DNA of 64,000 nt from Streptomyces sp. NBC_00224 (GCF_041435195.1 NZ_CP108106.1:806001-870000); one strand, 5' to 3'; positions 46,658 through 58,100 are shown, counted from the stretch's first letter. Numbers and translations: made by a program. The notes: a model not told the origin generated them from the letters alone.

Positions 46658-47677
46658 ATGACGGGACATGAGGTGTCATCAGCGCCCCGATTGACGTCGT
46701 ACGCGCACGGCGGCGGATGCGCGTGCAAGATTCCCCCCGGTGAACTGGAACAAATCGTCGGCGGGCTGAGCGCCGGGGGCGCCGAGAACCCCGAAGCCGA
46801 ACTACTCGTCGGCCTCGACACCGGCGACGACGCCGCCGTGGTCCGTATCTCCCCCACCACCGCGCTCGTCTCGACCGCCGACTTCTTCACCCCTGTCGTC
46901 GACGATGCCTACGACTGGGGCCGTATCGCCGCGGCCAACGCCCTCTCCGATGTGTACGCGATGGGCGGGCGCCCCGTCACCGCCGTCAATCTGCTCGGCT
47001 GGCCGCGCGACGTGCTTCCCTTCGAGCTGGCCGGCGAGGTGCTGCGCGGCGCACTCGACGTCGCGCACAGCGCGGGCTGCCATGTCGCGGGCGGTCACAG
47101 CGTCGACGACCCCGAGCCCAAGTACGGCATGGCCGTCACCGGCCTGGTGCACCCCGATCGCATTCTGCGCAACAGCACCGGCCGGGCAGGGCTTCCCCTG
47201 ACGCTGACCAAGCCGCTCGGCGTGGGCGTCCTCAACAACCGGCACAGGACGACCGGCGAGATCTTCCCGCATGCCGTCGCTTCCATGACCGCCCTCAACG
47301 ACCGGGCCGGCGCCCAGGCCCTGGAGGCCGGCGTCGAATGCGCCACCGACATCACCGGTTTCGGCCTCCTGGGCCACCTGTACAAACTGGCCCGGGCCTC
47401 TCACGTCTCCGCCACCGTGTACGCGGCGGCCGTCCCCTACCTAGACGGCGCTCGCTGCTCGCTGCGGGCCGGATACGTCAGCGGAGGAACCCGCCGCAAT
47501 CTGGACTGGGTGCGCCCCCATCTCGATGCCGGCGACACCGCCGAGGAAGAACTCCTCCTGCTCGCCGACGCCCAGACATCAGGCGGCCTGCTCATCGTCG
47601 GCGAGATCCCCGGCCATCCCGTCATCGGCGAACTCGGCCCCGCCTCGGGCGCGGGCGCGGTCGTCACCGTCGTCTGA
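46658..47677 (+). CDS. selD: Selenophosphate synthetase SelD (selenide, water dikinase)
   Basis: 339 residues. The N-terminal glycine-rich loop HGGGCACKI carries the catalytic pair Cys21 and Lys24 (equivalent to Cys17/Lys20 of the E. coli enzyme), so this copy uses Cys, not Sec. The following AIR-synthase-like domains include DTGDDAAVVR, DFFTPVVDD and GGHSVDDPEPKYG, which bind ATP and magnesium. It makes selenophosphate for SelA. Transcribed divergently from tRNA-Sec/selA/selB across only 58 bp, which must hold both promoters. Confidence 0.96.
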   Translation: MTGHEVSSAPRLTSYAHGGGCACKIPPGELEQIVGGLSAGGAENPEAELLVGLDTGDDAAVVRISPTTALVSTADFFTPVVDDAYDWGRIAAANALSDVYAMGGRPVTAVNLLGWPRDVLPFELAGEVLRGALDVAHSAGCHVAGGHSVDDPEPKYGMAVTGLVHPDRILRNSTGRAGLPLTLTKPLGVGVLNNRHRTTGEIFPHAVASMTALNDRAGAQALEAGVECATDITGFGLLGHLYKLARASHVSATVYAAAVPYLDGARCSLRAGYVSGGTRRNLDWVRPHLDAGDTAEEELLLLADAQTSGGLLIVGEIPGHPVIGELGPASGAGAVVTVV

Positions 47678-47781
47678 TCAGGCTGCCGGGTGAGGCCTTC
47701 GCGATGGCCGGAGGCGCTAGGCGAGAGCGGCGGTACGAGCCGGACGCGCCGCCCTTCAGGCCACCCAGGTGCCGGTGAAAA

Positions 47782-49071
47782 CTAGACGGTGTCGGGAAGC
47801 GGGGCCTCGTCGGGCCGACCATGTGTCGCGCGGGCCGTGTCGTGGCTTGAGCGGCGGGTGCGCTCCGCCCATGCGGCCACCGGCGGGCCTGCCGCGCCCA
47901 GAGCCGCGAAGAACGCGCCGAGCAGCAGCCAGCCTGCGTGTCCCAGTCCAAGGACCGCTGTCGTGAGGACCACCGGAGCCAGGGCCTGTCCGGCGTCGAA
48001 GGCGATGCCGAAGAAGCCCTGGTACTGCCCTTGGGCGTGGTCGGGGGCGAGACCGAAGCCCAGCGCGAAGCCGCCCGAGGACTCCCATACCTCTCCGAGA
48101 CTGTGCACGCAGACGGCGAGGATGGCGAGCCCTGGCGCGACCCAGGTCGGAACGTCCGCGGTCAGGGCCATCAAGGGGCAGCTGACCAAGAAGAGCAGCC
48201 CGGCGAGGCGGAACGCCCGGCCGCCCTGGCGCGGTGTTTCCACCCGGGAGCCGATCCTGCTCTGGAGCAGCACGCACACCCCGCTGTTGACCGCGTAGAC
48301 CGCCGCCACGGTCCACCGGGGCGCGTCGGTGTGGGCGGACAGCCAGATCGGCAGGAGCAGGGAGACGGTCTGGTATTGCAGGCCCATGGCACCGTAGAGC
48401 GCGGCGAAGGACACGAACGGCCGGTCCGACAGGACGGCCCAGCGGTGGTGCTCCTTGGGCCGGGGCAGGGGCTGGTAGTTCGGGACGCCGATCAGTGCGA
48501 CCAGTCCGGCGCAGGCGAAGCTGGCGGCGTTGGCGAGGATGAGCGCGGTGTATGCCGGGCGGGTGTTGGCCGAGATGGCGAAGGCGGCGCCGAGGGTGCC
48601 CAGGACCACGCCCAGGTTGACGAACGTGCGGAGTTTCGCCCTGAAGGCGGCCGGGCGTTCACCGCCGGCACGGGCGATGAGCGCACCGCCCGCGGCGCCG
48701 CTCGCCGCTGCTGCCAGCCGGTCCAGGGTGGCGATGAGCGTGAACGTGACCCAGCTGTGGATGAAGACGAATGCGGCCATCGTCGCGGCCTGCATCGTGA
48801 GGGACGTCAGCCAGACCGTGCGCGGCCCGTACCGGTCGGCCAGGTTCCCGGCCGGGATCCCGGCCAGCAGCCCGACCAGCCCGGCGATCGTGAGGCCGAC
48901 ACCGACCCGTGCGGCGGGCAGGTGCACCACCAGCGTGAAGTAGAGCACCGCAGCGGTGTTGAACAGCCCGTTGCCCACCCGACTGACGAAGCTCGCGACG
49001 ATGAGGGCGCGCTGCGGACCACTTGGCGCCAGCAGGTTGGATATCCGCAGCCTGGCGCTCTTCCCGATCAT
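47782..49071 (-). CDS. MFS transporter
   Basis: 429 residues with about 12 hydrophobic segments. The loop between segments 2 and 3 reads GNLADRYGPR, the MFS signature. The ATG at 49071 precedes the first membrane segment; upstream in-frame codons have no membrane or ribosome-site support. Substrate is unknown; drug or metabolite export is usual for this type. It is convergent with selD, with 104 bp between them in which I see no clear terminator. Confidence 0.85.
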   Translation of the reverse strand: MIGKSARLRISNLLAPSGPQRALIVASFVSRVGNGLFNTAAVLYFTLVVHLPAARVGVGLTIAGLVGLLAGIPAGNLADRYGPRTVWLTSLTMQAATMAAFVFIHSWVTFTLIATLDRLAAAASGAAGGALIARAGGERPAAFRAKLRTFVNLGVVLGTLGAAFAISANTRPAYTALILANAASFACAGLVALIGVPNYQPLPRPKEHHRWAVLSDRPFVSFAALYGAMGLQYQTVSLLLPIWLSAHTDAPRWTVAAVYAVNSGVCVLLQSRIGSRVETPRQGGRAFRLAGLLFLVSCPLMALTADVPTWVAPGLAILAVCVHSLGEVWESSGGFALGFGLAPDHAQGQYQGFFGIAFDAGQALAPVVLTTAVLGLGHAGWLLLGAFFAALGAAGPPVAAWAERTRRSSHDTARATHGRPDEAPLPDTV

Positions 49072-49193
49072 GAGCAACAGGCTAACAGCGCCCCCGCGGA
49101 CACCCTCCGCATGGCCCGGGCCGTCTCTCGGACTCACCGATGAGGCGGAGGTGGCCGAAACGTCCTGGCGGGCCGGGGCGTCGGCGGCCGCGC

Positions 49194-49793
49194 TCAGGCG
49201 CGGCGGACCCGCCAGAGCCATGCTGTCGTACTGGCCAGCACGGCGAGCGTCGCCAGGTTGGCGAGGAGGGCCGGACCGTCGCCCGCCGGGGCGGCGCTGG
49301 ACCATGTCCAGATGCTGATGGCGACGGTCGGCAGGACGGCGGCGAGCAGCACGCCAGTGGTCTTCTGGACCGAGGTCCAGTGCACTGAGGTGCAGAGAAA
49401 TACCGCGCCGATGACGCGGAACAAGGTGCTGCAGAACTGCACGGCGGGGACGTCGGGGAGGACCGTCGCGAAGAGGAAGGGGATGGTCAGCATCAGGAGC
49501 GGGACCAGGGGGTGCACCTTGCCGCGCCGGGCGGGTGCGTCGGCACCGCCCTGGGCCGGGGCCCCGGCGGTCCCGTTCCCCGCCTCGGACAGTGCCGTTG
49601 CCGCGATCGTGCGGGGGTCCCCCAACTCCGCCAGGACCGCGCCGATCGCGGCGTCGGGGCGTTCGGCGCGCGTCACCTCGATGTGTTCGGCGAGGTCGGC
49701 GAGGAGTTCCTGGCGACGGTCGGCGGGGAGCGCGGAGGCCTCGCGCTCGACGGCGGAGAGGTAGTCGCGTACGGGGTCGGTTGAGGTCTTCAT
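49194..49793 (-). CDS. HAAS-domain membrane protein, PadR partner
   Basis: 199 residues. Residues 8-60 form the helical HAAS-like domain (VRDYLSAVEREASALPADRR, then LLADLAEHIE) found in proteins paired with PadR regulators. The rest has three to four membrane segments. Its ATG overlaps the PadR stop (ATGA), so the two are coupled. It probably senses or transmits an envelope signal; the exact role is not known. Confidence 0.8.
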   Translation of the reverse strand: MKTSTDPVRDYLSAVEREASALPADRRQELLADLAEHIEVTRAERPDAAIGAVLAELGDPRTIAATALSEAGNGTAGAPAQGGADAPARRGKVHPLVPLLMLTIPFLFATVLPDVPAVQFCSTLFRVIGAVFLCTSVHWTSVQKTTGVLLAAVLPTVAISIWTWSSAAPAGDGPALLANLATLAVLASTTAWLWRVRRA

Positions 49794-50164
49794 GCGAGGT
49801 CTCCGGTGGAGGTGTGGGGGGTGGTCAGGAAGGCGTCGACGGCGTTGCGGAAGCCGGGCCAGACGCGGGTGAACTCGTCGAGTGCGGCCCGGCCGCTGTC
49901 GGTGAGCGCGTAGTAGCGACGGGGTGGTCCGGAGGCGGACTCCTGCCAGGTGGTGGTGACCAGGTCGTCGCGGCGGAGCCGGGAGAGCAGCGGGTAGACC
50001 GTGCCCTGGCTGGTGGCCAGGGCGCCGGATTCCTCCAACGCGTGGAGGAGTTCCACGCCGTAGCGGGGGCGGTCCCGCATCAGGGCGAGTACGCAGTACT
50101 CCAGGACACCCTTGCGCAGCTGGGCGGCTGCCCGGGCCTGCTTGGTCGAATCACCTGGTTCCAT
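49790..50164 (-). CDS. PadR-family transcriptional regulator
   Basis: 124 residues. A winged-helix domain: LEYCVLALMRDRPRYGVEL, then TVYPLLSRLRRDDLV as recognition helix and GPPRRYYALTDSGR as wing, typical of short PadR repressors. The ATG at 50164 is favoured by family start position. It is translationally coupled to the HAAS membrane protein and probably autoregulates from the upstream spacer. Confidence 0.9.
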   Translation of the reverse strand: MEPGDSTKQARAAAQLRKGVLEYCVLALMRDRPRYGVELLHALEESGALATSQGTVYPLLSRLRRDDLVTTTWQESASGPPRRYYALTDSGRAALDEFTRVWPGFRNAVDAFLTTPHTSTGDLA

Positions 50165-50420
50165 GCGATGCAAGATACCTGGTGGAGCAAGTGGATGGGA
50201 AGGGGGGTGTAGCTCTTTCGAGAACGGGCTGAGCTGGGAAGACGTTGATTGGTGCGTGGTCGGTGTCTTTGCAGAGCTAACGGAGTCCTACCTGTACCGC
50301 GAGTACTTACGCCCGTGGTCCCGGCCGCGATGACAGCGGACGCGGCTTCCGGTCGTGACCACTGCGTACGGTGCGGGCCGGCCCGGAGGCAGCTCCGGGC
50401 CGGCCCAGGGGGTATGGGTG
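50165..50420. other. Spacer upstream of the PadR gene
   Basis: 256 bp between the PadR start and the stop of the membrane protein gene. It should hold the PadR operon promoter; a candidate half-site GATACC lies 10-15 bases upstream of the PadR ATG. I see no gene, RNA or clear terminator here. Confidence 0.4.
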
Positions 50421-52097
50421 TCACCCCGTGCAGTTGACCCTGACAGCGGCCGCCGCGTGATGGGCGTAGGTCTTGGTGGACCCCTTCTTGTTCGTGCCCC
50501 GGTCGTGCATCTTCACCGAGATCTTCCTGGTGCCGACCGGGAACGTGCCGCTGACGTCGTACCAACCTCCTTGATGGGCAACCTGGTTGATGGAGAATGA
50601 CCCCACGAGGTTGTCGCCCTTGGGGGTGAAGGCCCGGTAGACGCTGTAGTACGTCGCGGTGCCGCCGACCCTCATCACGTCACTGCTGCGCGGAATGTAG
50701 ACGGAGATACGGCATTGCTTGGCATCGGCCGAGGTGTCGAAGAGCCAGTTGACCGAGTTGGCACCGTCCCCCGAACCACCGGACATCGGCATCGACACAT
50801 ACCGCCCGTCGCAGCCCGAGCCCTTGTAACCGCCGGTCGAGCTGGACCAGCCCGTCCGCTTGTCGCTGACGTAGTCATGCATCTGGAAGCGCTGCGGGCC
50901 CGAGCAGTACGGTCCGGCGATGGCACTGAACACCGTGCTGGGGCCCTGGGCCGCCGCGCCCTTGGACGCGCCGGAGCCCGATGTCTTGGTTCCTCCCGAG
51001 CCGCCACCGGGCTGAGACGAGGGCGACCCGCCCGTCGTGGTCCGGGATTCGCCCCCGCTGCCGGTGCCGGCCTCGGACTTCGCCTGCCCTGCGGGGTGGT
51101 CACCCGTAACGCCGCTCCCGGCGGGCACGCCGCTGAGCGCGTGCGTGCCGTTACCGGCGCCGCCATCGCCCGAGCCGGCCCCGCCCCGCTGGTCTCCGCC
51201 CCCGCCCTGTCCGGTGTGCGGCGCCGAGCCGGCTTCGCCCCCGCGCTGCTGGGGGTCGGTGCCCGGGACGAAGCCGTCCTTCGTCTTACCGCCGTTCCAC
51301 GCGGCCGCCTGTTCCCGGCGGGCCGCCTGACCGTCGTCACCGCCCTGGAGTCCCGCCACGATGAACGGTGTGGCGATGAGAGCCGCTCCGGCGAAGGCCG
51401 CGGCGATGCGCATGGGCCGCGGAACGCGCCCCACCACGCCTGGGCCACCCCTTTCGGGTCCGTCGCCGTCCCCGGCTTCGTCACCGCTGTCGATGTGGGT
51501 GGCCGACTGGCCCGCCTGGGCGGCGGCGGGCGCGCTCGCCACCGCAGCGGACACGGCCGGGGGTTCGGACGATCCGGCTGACGCGGGTGAGGCGGCTGCA
51601 CCGGATGATCCGGCCGATTCGGCTCGGGTCCCGGCGGCCCCGCCCGCCGAGGCTCCGGCTTCCTTCGCCGCCTCCGTACGGGCCACCTCGGCCGTGGGCT
51701 GCACAGCGGTGGAGACCGCCGCCTCTGCCCGGCCAGGGTCGTGTGCCGATGGCACCGTACGTATCGCAGTCCCAGTCGCAGCCGTACCCACCGCCGCTCC
51801 GGCGACCGCTCCGAGCGCACCGATCGCGGCCGTCACCGGAAGGGCCTCCTCCTCCGTACTTCCCTCCGCCTCCGGCTCCGGGTCCCGCCCAAGAGTGCCG
51901 GGGCGACGGCCCGGCCGCTCGTCCAAACCGCTCTCGACGCTGCCGGTGTTCCCCTCCGCTTGAGCCCGCGCGGGCGCGCCTATGGCGCCGACCGGCGCCT
52001 CCTCGTCGGCTGCGGGGTCATCGCCACCGTGGTACTCGGGCACTTCACGGCCGGATGCGTTCTCCGGACCGGCGGATCCGAACAGGTTCCTCTCCAT
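50421..52097 (-). CDS. Single-pass low-complexity protein with extracellular beta domain
   Basis: 558 residues from the ATG at 52097, which has GGAAGG ten bases upstream (a further ATG lies nine bases earlier). The N-terminal 240 residues are Ala/Glu/Ser/Gly-rich and disordered. One membrane segment follows (MRIAAAFAGAALIATPFIVAG), then about 130 residues of Gly/Ser/Thr-rich stalk. The C-terminal 145-residue beta sandwich has four Cys (YCSG, GCDG, QCRISVY, RVNC) and looks like golvesin/xly-type surface domains. It follows the giant toxin-like gene by 50 bp on the same strand, suggesting an operon. Function unknown; display or export partner of the giant protein is a guess. Confidence 0.75.
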   Translation of the reverse strand: MERNLFGSAGPENASGREVPEYHGGDDPAADEEAPVGAIGAPARAQAEGNTGSVESGLDERPGRRPGTLGRDPEPEAEGSTEEEALPVTAAIGALGAVAGAAVGTAATGTAIRTVPSAHDPGRAEAAVSTAVQPTAEVARTEAAKEAGASAGGAAGTRAESAGSSGAAASPASAGSSEPPAVSAAVASAPAAAQAGQSATHIDSGDEAGDGDGPERGGPGVVGRVPRPMRIAAAFAGAALIATPFIVAGLQGGDDGQAARREQAAAWNGGKTKDGFVPGTDPQQRGGEAGSAPHTGQGGGGDQRGGAGSGDGGAGNGTHALSGVPAGSGVTGDHPAGQAKSEAGTGSGGESRTTTGGSPSSQPGGGSGGTKTSGSGASKGAAAQGPSTVFSAIAGPYCSGPQRFQMHDYVSDKRTGWSSSTGGYKGSGCDGRYVSMPMSGGSGDGANSVNWLFDTSADAKQCRISVYIPRSSDVMRVGGTATYYSVYRAFTPKGDNLVGSFSINQVAHQGGWYDVSGTFPVGTRKISVKMHDRGTNKKGSTKTYAHHAAAAVRVNCTG

Positions 52098-52146
52098 CAC
52101 TCTCATTCCTTCCGGGCCCACTCGTAGTACGGCAGGGAGCAGGCCA

Positions 52147-55100
52147 TCAGATTTGCTGTCTCAGCCACGCGAGAGAACCCGGCGTGAGCGTCAAGAATTG
52201 CTCTATGTATGCGGCTGCCGAAGGGTTGGTTTGATATATGTCCGTCACGACGCGCTTAAGCTCGGCGCTCCAGAGTCCGTTCAGCACAGAGCTGTCGGCC
52301 GTTCCGTCCCGCTTCAGGCATTCAGTCCAGGTTTTGATAAAATCTGCGGGCATCGTTTCGATAATCCTTCGGCGATCATCGACGCTCAGACCGTCCAGGA
52401 CCAGATCAGGTTCCATCACTTCTTCGATGAAATCCGTCTTCATCCTCTTGCTGATGGCGGCCTCGGACACTCCCAGAAAACGCGAGAACTGGGCCTGCAA
52501 ACCAAGTTCTGGGTAGTCTCGAATGACATTCTTCATCATGCTCCACACGCGCTCGTCATAATGGGTATGGCCACCCTTGTCCTGGCCATCCGCGCGCCGT
52601 GCACGGGTTTGGAGATCCTCGTCGCCCATGACGGCCAGGACGTTCCACTGGTGCACTTTCGCGAGTTCACCCAATCCCCTGCCGCCCCCGGTTCCACTAC
52701 TTCGCGAAGTGCTTCGCGGGATCGATCCGGTGTGCAGCGTATTCTCATTTGTGGGAAGAGAAATGTCATCCCACTCCGGCTCACTTTCAGATGCCGTTTC
52801 GTAGGACCTGCTGCCCTCAGCTCCGTCGGACATGGACGACACAGCGCTGCCATCGGCGATTCCTGCGCCTGCGTACGAATAGGCGGAGATGAACGAGTTG
52901 TGCCGCAACTTCTCCTCCAGAACCTCGGCACGACCGGCCAGGTGCGGGAGATGGCGGGTGAGGGTATGGAGTGACTGCTGATAGAAGTTCCCGATGTTGT
53001 CGTTGAATTGGACACTGTGATCGAGGTGGCCGCGCGTGCTGTTCCACTCTTCCCGGAAGTTCGTCAGGCCCAGCCAGCACGCCGCACAGGGACGCTTCTG
53101 GCCCCGAATGATGACCGGTGAGTCGATGTCCTGGGCCGTGACAGCTGCCCGCGACAGAAGATGGAGGATCTTCTGCTCCGCGTGCATCGGGAAGTCCCAG
53201 TTGCGTGCGCCGTCCGGCCCCATGACCAGAATCACGTGGCCTGCATAATCCGCATCCGTCAACAACGCGTGCAATGCCTCAGGATCGTCGGAACTCGCCA
53301 CCTTGTGAACACGTACATTCTGGTCCTGGGCACGGTGGCTTTTGAGTATCTCCACCACAGCATTTTGCGCCTGATGCAGACCGTCGCCCTCAGAAATATC
53401 CATGCCGGAGGTCTCAATATCCAGCTTCTTCAGGGCCCGGTCCGAGCGCGCACGTGCCTCACTGGAGTCAGCGCTGGTGTAGCCCAGGAAATATCGATCG
53501 CCAGGCGACCACCGCAGCAATTCCCAGAACCCCCCGGCCTGCGAGTTGATTCCATGCAGCCATTCGACCGAGCGGTCCAGATTGGTCGCGAAGACCAGGC
53601 GATCGCGCACCAGCGCGCCCTGCACTTCCACTTCCCGCTTGAACGCCTCCCCGGGCATCTCGGCGGATATCTTCTGGTGGATTTGACCAAGCGCGTTCCA
53701 CAGCCTGATGGAAATGTGGCGCAGCGACTGGGCTTCCGGGGAGTCACTGAAACTGCGCCGCCCACTGACAGTGACCTCTTCCGTGGATCGCCCCATCTGG
53801 GAGAAACTCGGGTCAGATGTGATCTCTATTATTCTATTGGTCGTTGTTTTCACCCATGCGGTCTGCTCCCGCGACAGGGGAATCCTGCTGTATATCCGCC
53901 GACTTCCCGTTCCGACGCGGTCCCCACGCGACGCACGGGCCACAGGGTGGTGTGGCGCCGGGGGCCCAGTGTGCGACCTGGGGGCGGACTGCGCCCCGGC
54001 GACCCATGCCTCACCCGTGGCAATGATGGGCAAAAGGTGCGACGGGGTGCCACCGGAGCCAGACATGTCAACGTCAGAGTCGACTGCGGGCAGTGGGCGG
54101 CTGCGGGAATATCGAAGGTCGAAGTGTTTGCTGAGCATCCCTTCCCAGGCCCCGGCAGGCCAGGCTCCCATGAACCGCTGCAGGCCGTTCGGCAGGATCA
54201 GCTGCCGCTGGAGAAAGAGGCCCTCGTGCGCCAGAAGACTGTTGCCTGCCGTCACGAAGATGACGTATCCACGACGCTCGGGTTCCAGAACCGCGACGAG
54301 CTGGGCCAGTTGCTCACTGCCCAGTTCCACGAAGCCGTCCGTCTTTGTCCGAAGCAAGAGCCCGCCATTGGGGCCGACCTGCGCCTCAATGATGGTGAAA
54401 TCCTCAGCGGGCCCGAGATTCTCAAAGGACGCCAGATCGACGTGCTCATAGAATCTCTGAACCGCCCGGTGCTCCTCGGGACTTGCCAGGGAGGCGTGAT
54501 AACGCAGCGCAGCGTTCCGGTTCCTGGACGTATAGAGCCCAAGGCTCGACAGCCCGAACCGTGTCCCGTCGAGAGCCGTCAGCGTCTGCGTCAGATCACT
54601 GGGGAACGACGAACGCATCCCGCGCGGAGCGCCGGCCTCTGCCGGTTCGCTCAGGTACGGATCCACCTCGTGCTCGGCGCCCGGCCCCCGCAGGCCCTCG
54701 TAAATGAGTGTCGCAAAACCGCCCTGCCCATCGGTATTGACCGTGAACTCGCCCGGGGCCGTGTTCCTCCCCCGCACGTCCGCTCCCGCATCTGCCTCGG
54801 CCTGAGCCGTCGCCGGGGTCGCCCGTTCCGCCACCACGGGCGGCGCGGATCGCGAGGAGGCGTCGGGCGCGAGCGGGGCCGCCGCCTCGTCCGTGCCGGG
54901 CGCATACGCCGTGACCCATCGCCCGCGTGCGTCCTCGCCACGGGCCAGCAGTGCCAGTACGCCTCCGTCCGGCGCCTCCCCCTCGATCGCCGGGGAGTGG
55001 CCCACGTCGCTGTCCGGCGCGTAGAGGCGGCGCCCGGGTGCCGCCTTGGCCGCCTCGGCGACCACGCTGCGCCCGTCGTTCGTCTGACCCGTCTTGCACG

Positions 55101-58100
55101 CCACCAGGACGATGTCGCCCCGCTCGGCCGGTCCCTTGGTGAGAGAGGTGAGGAAACGGCCGAACTGGGCACCGTCGACGACCACCTTCTCCGACACAGC
55201 CGTCCCGTCGGCCGGTTCGGCCGCATCCTTCAATCGCAGCACCACTCCGTCCTTGGCGCCGTGCGCGTCGAAGAAGTACGGGCGCGACGTGTCCGTGCCC
55301 GACGTCTCCGGCCGCCACGGCAGTCGCTCCTCGGCCTGCGTGCCATCCGGCGACGCGGTGGTCCGGTCCGCGCCCTCGCTCACGCGGTAGTGGCGGAAGG
55401 AGTCGGTGGTCGTACGGAAGCGGTGGTAGAAGTCCTCCCGCCGGGCCCAGTCGTCGGCGCTGTGCGAGGCGTGGCCGAGGAACTCCCCCTGCGCGTCCCT
55501 GATTTCGAACAGCTGCACACTGCTGTAGGGGATCTTCCGGCCGTCCTGGAGGACGAAGACGTGCTCCTGCTCAGCCGCCTGCGCAGCCGGTTTCTGCTGG
55601 GTCTGGCTTTCGGCCTGGGGCTGGGAATGGGACTGCGCACGGCTCTGTGCCTGCGCCCGACCCTGCGCCTGGGGCCGAGGCGCCGCCGCCTTACGGGCAG
55701 CCGAGGGCAGGTTGTTGCCGATCTCCCGCAGCGTGCTCCAGTCCGCCTGGACAAAATCGGACTGGGGCTGCCCGCTCTTGGCCGCCTTCTCGATGGCTCT
55801 CTTCAGCTGGTTCGCAGCCTGATCGAAGGCGGTCTTCTTCAGGGGCTGGTACTTCGGCGACACCTCATCGCCGAGTTCCGCCACCTGTGCGAGCGCGGTC
55901 GCCACCTTGCCCTGCGCGGGCACGTCCTCGGAGAGCTTGTCGGTCAGGGCGAGGATGTCGAGCGCGTCCCGCCTGCGCTTCTCGGTCAGCTCGTCCTCGG
56001 GCCGCTGCCCCTGCGTGCCCTCCCCGGGCGCCGCCGGTTTCCGGTTCGCGAGCGCCACGATCTTGTCGCTGAGCAGGCGCGGTGCCGAGACAGCGGTGAC
56101 GGGGACGGTCTGCGTCTCGTCGCCGGCGAGCTTGAGCCGGCGCTGGTCCGTGGGGACCTTGCCGAACGTCACGCTGACTTCGACCCCGCCGAACCAGCCC
56201 TTGACCGTGCTCGCCGGCGCCTGGGCTCCTCCGTCCGGGTTGACGAGCTGCGACACGGTGGCGAAGATCTGCTGGCGTTGCGCCGCGTCGATGCCGTCCG
56301 GCAGGCTCAGCCGCAGGTCCAGGTCCTGGAGGGGCCGTTGGGGGCGGTAGGCGAAGACTCCGCCGCCACCGCCCAGGCTCACCACGGCCTCCACGGCATG
56401 CTCGTCCCGGATGGCCTCGATCAGCAGGCGCTCGATCAACGCGGCTGTGCCCAGCCGGAATTCGGATTCGATGTGCTCGTAGCCCTGGAACGTCTGCTCC
56501 TGAGCGTCCGGGGCCGCGGGTACGTCGCCGTTGAGGGCCAGGGCCGCGAGGAGTGTGTCCGCCGCCGAGCTGAACCGGCCGCCCTGGCGCGGGACTTCGG
56601 CCGCGTCAGTGGCCGGCAGGGCCGCGACGTAGTGGTCGCCGTCCTGGTACAGCAACGGTGACGCGGCCGTGGGGGTGCCGTACGTTCGCACGCGGCCGTC
56701 CGGGCCCACCACCCGCAGCCCGCCGACCGCGCGGACAGCCAGTTCATGGAAGAGCCGGGGCAGGGCGGACGGGGCCGAGGTGTAGGGCCGGTGCAGTACG
56801 AGGGCCGTGAGCGCGGCGCGCTCGCTGTCGGAGAGGCGGGCGTGGGCGGCGGCCGTCAGGGTGTAGTGGCCGGAGGGCAGGGATGAGGTCGAGGACTGCG
56901 GGTCCGCGCCCTTGGTGAAGGGTGCGCCCGGCTCCCGTCCGGCGGCCCGGAGCTCATCCTCGGTGAACGTGGTGCCCGCTCCGGGGAACAGGCGTCGGCT
57001 CAGCGCTCCGCGCGCGAACGCGCCGAGGACGGTGTCCTCGGGCAGCAGGCCTCCTGTCTCGGTGAAGCGGCGCCACCCTGCCCCGTCGAGGGCGACCCCG
57101 GCGGCTGCCAGGTCATCCTCGGTGAACGGATGGCCGCGCAGCACGTCCTCACCGAGGTCGGGGAACTCCTCGACGACCTCCCGCAGCAGACCGTCGAGGG
57201 CCCGGGCCCGCAGGTCCCCGGCGCTTTCCCCACGGCCGTGCGCGGCGGCGAGTGCTTCGAACAGCCCGCCGTCCTCGGAGCCGGTCACGGGTCGCAGCAC
57301 ATACCTGCTCCCGTCGGGCAGGACGAGGGTGTCGCCCTCGCGCACTGCCGCCTGCGTGTCGGTACGGCCCAACGCGGGCCGGTACTGGTGGTCCTGGACG
57401 TGCAGGGTCACCTCCAGCGGCGCGAGCCGGTCCGGCGGGGTGAACGTCTGGTGGCCGAGGTCGCCGCGTACGACGGTGAGGTTCAGCCCGAGCAGGCGTG
57501 CGGCCAGGACGGGCAGCAGGTCGGCGGCCGCGTGGTTCCAGCCCGCGTCGACGCGGTCGCCCACCCGGCCGTCTCCCGGGCGCAGCAGGCTCAGCCGAGC
57601 CAGGGCGAGACGCTGCTCGGGGGTGAGCGTGAGCGCGCGGGGCAGGCGGTGGTGCGCGGCCAGTTCCTGGCGCTCCGCTGCGGTGAGGGTGATGCCCGCG
57701 GCGTCGAGGTCCTGCACGGTGAACCGGTCGGCGGGTCCGGGGGCGAGGGTGTCCGCCAACTCCCGCTGCCAGGTTGCCAGTTCGCCCTCGGGGAGCAGTT
57801 GGTCGGCCACGGCGTGGGCGACGGTGCGCACGGTGGACGCGAGGTCGTTGCCGCGCAGTCCGCGTGTGTCGAGCAGGTGGGGGGTGGTCGTGTCCACGGC
57901 GTGAACGAGTGAGCGCAGGAAGCTGGTGCCGCTGTCGGGCTCGGCGGTCGGCGCCTCGACGATGTCGAGGACCCGCTCCCCGTCCGGGGACAGCAGGGTG
58001 AGCGGGCGCCCTTCGGGGTCGGTGAGCAGGGCCGTATACCGGCGCGGCTCGTCGGTGGTTGCTGTACGGGCCGTGGCGGGCATCGGGTCGGGACGCCAGG

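Noticed and set aside
46658..47677. SelD as a selenoprotein itself
   Set aside because: The catalytic position in the HGGGCACK loop is an ordinary Cys codon and there is no in-frame TGA.
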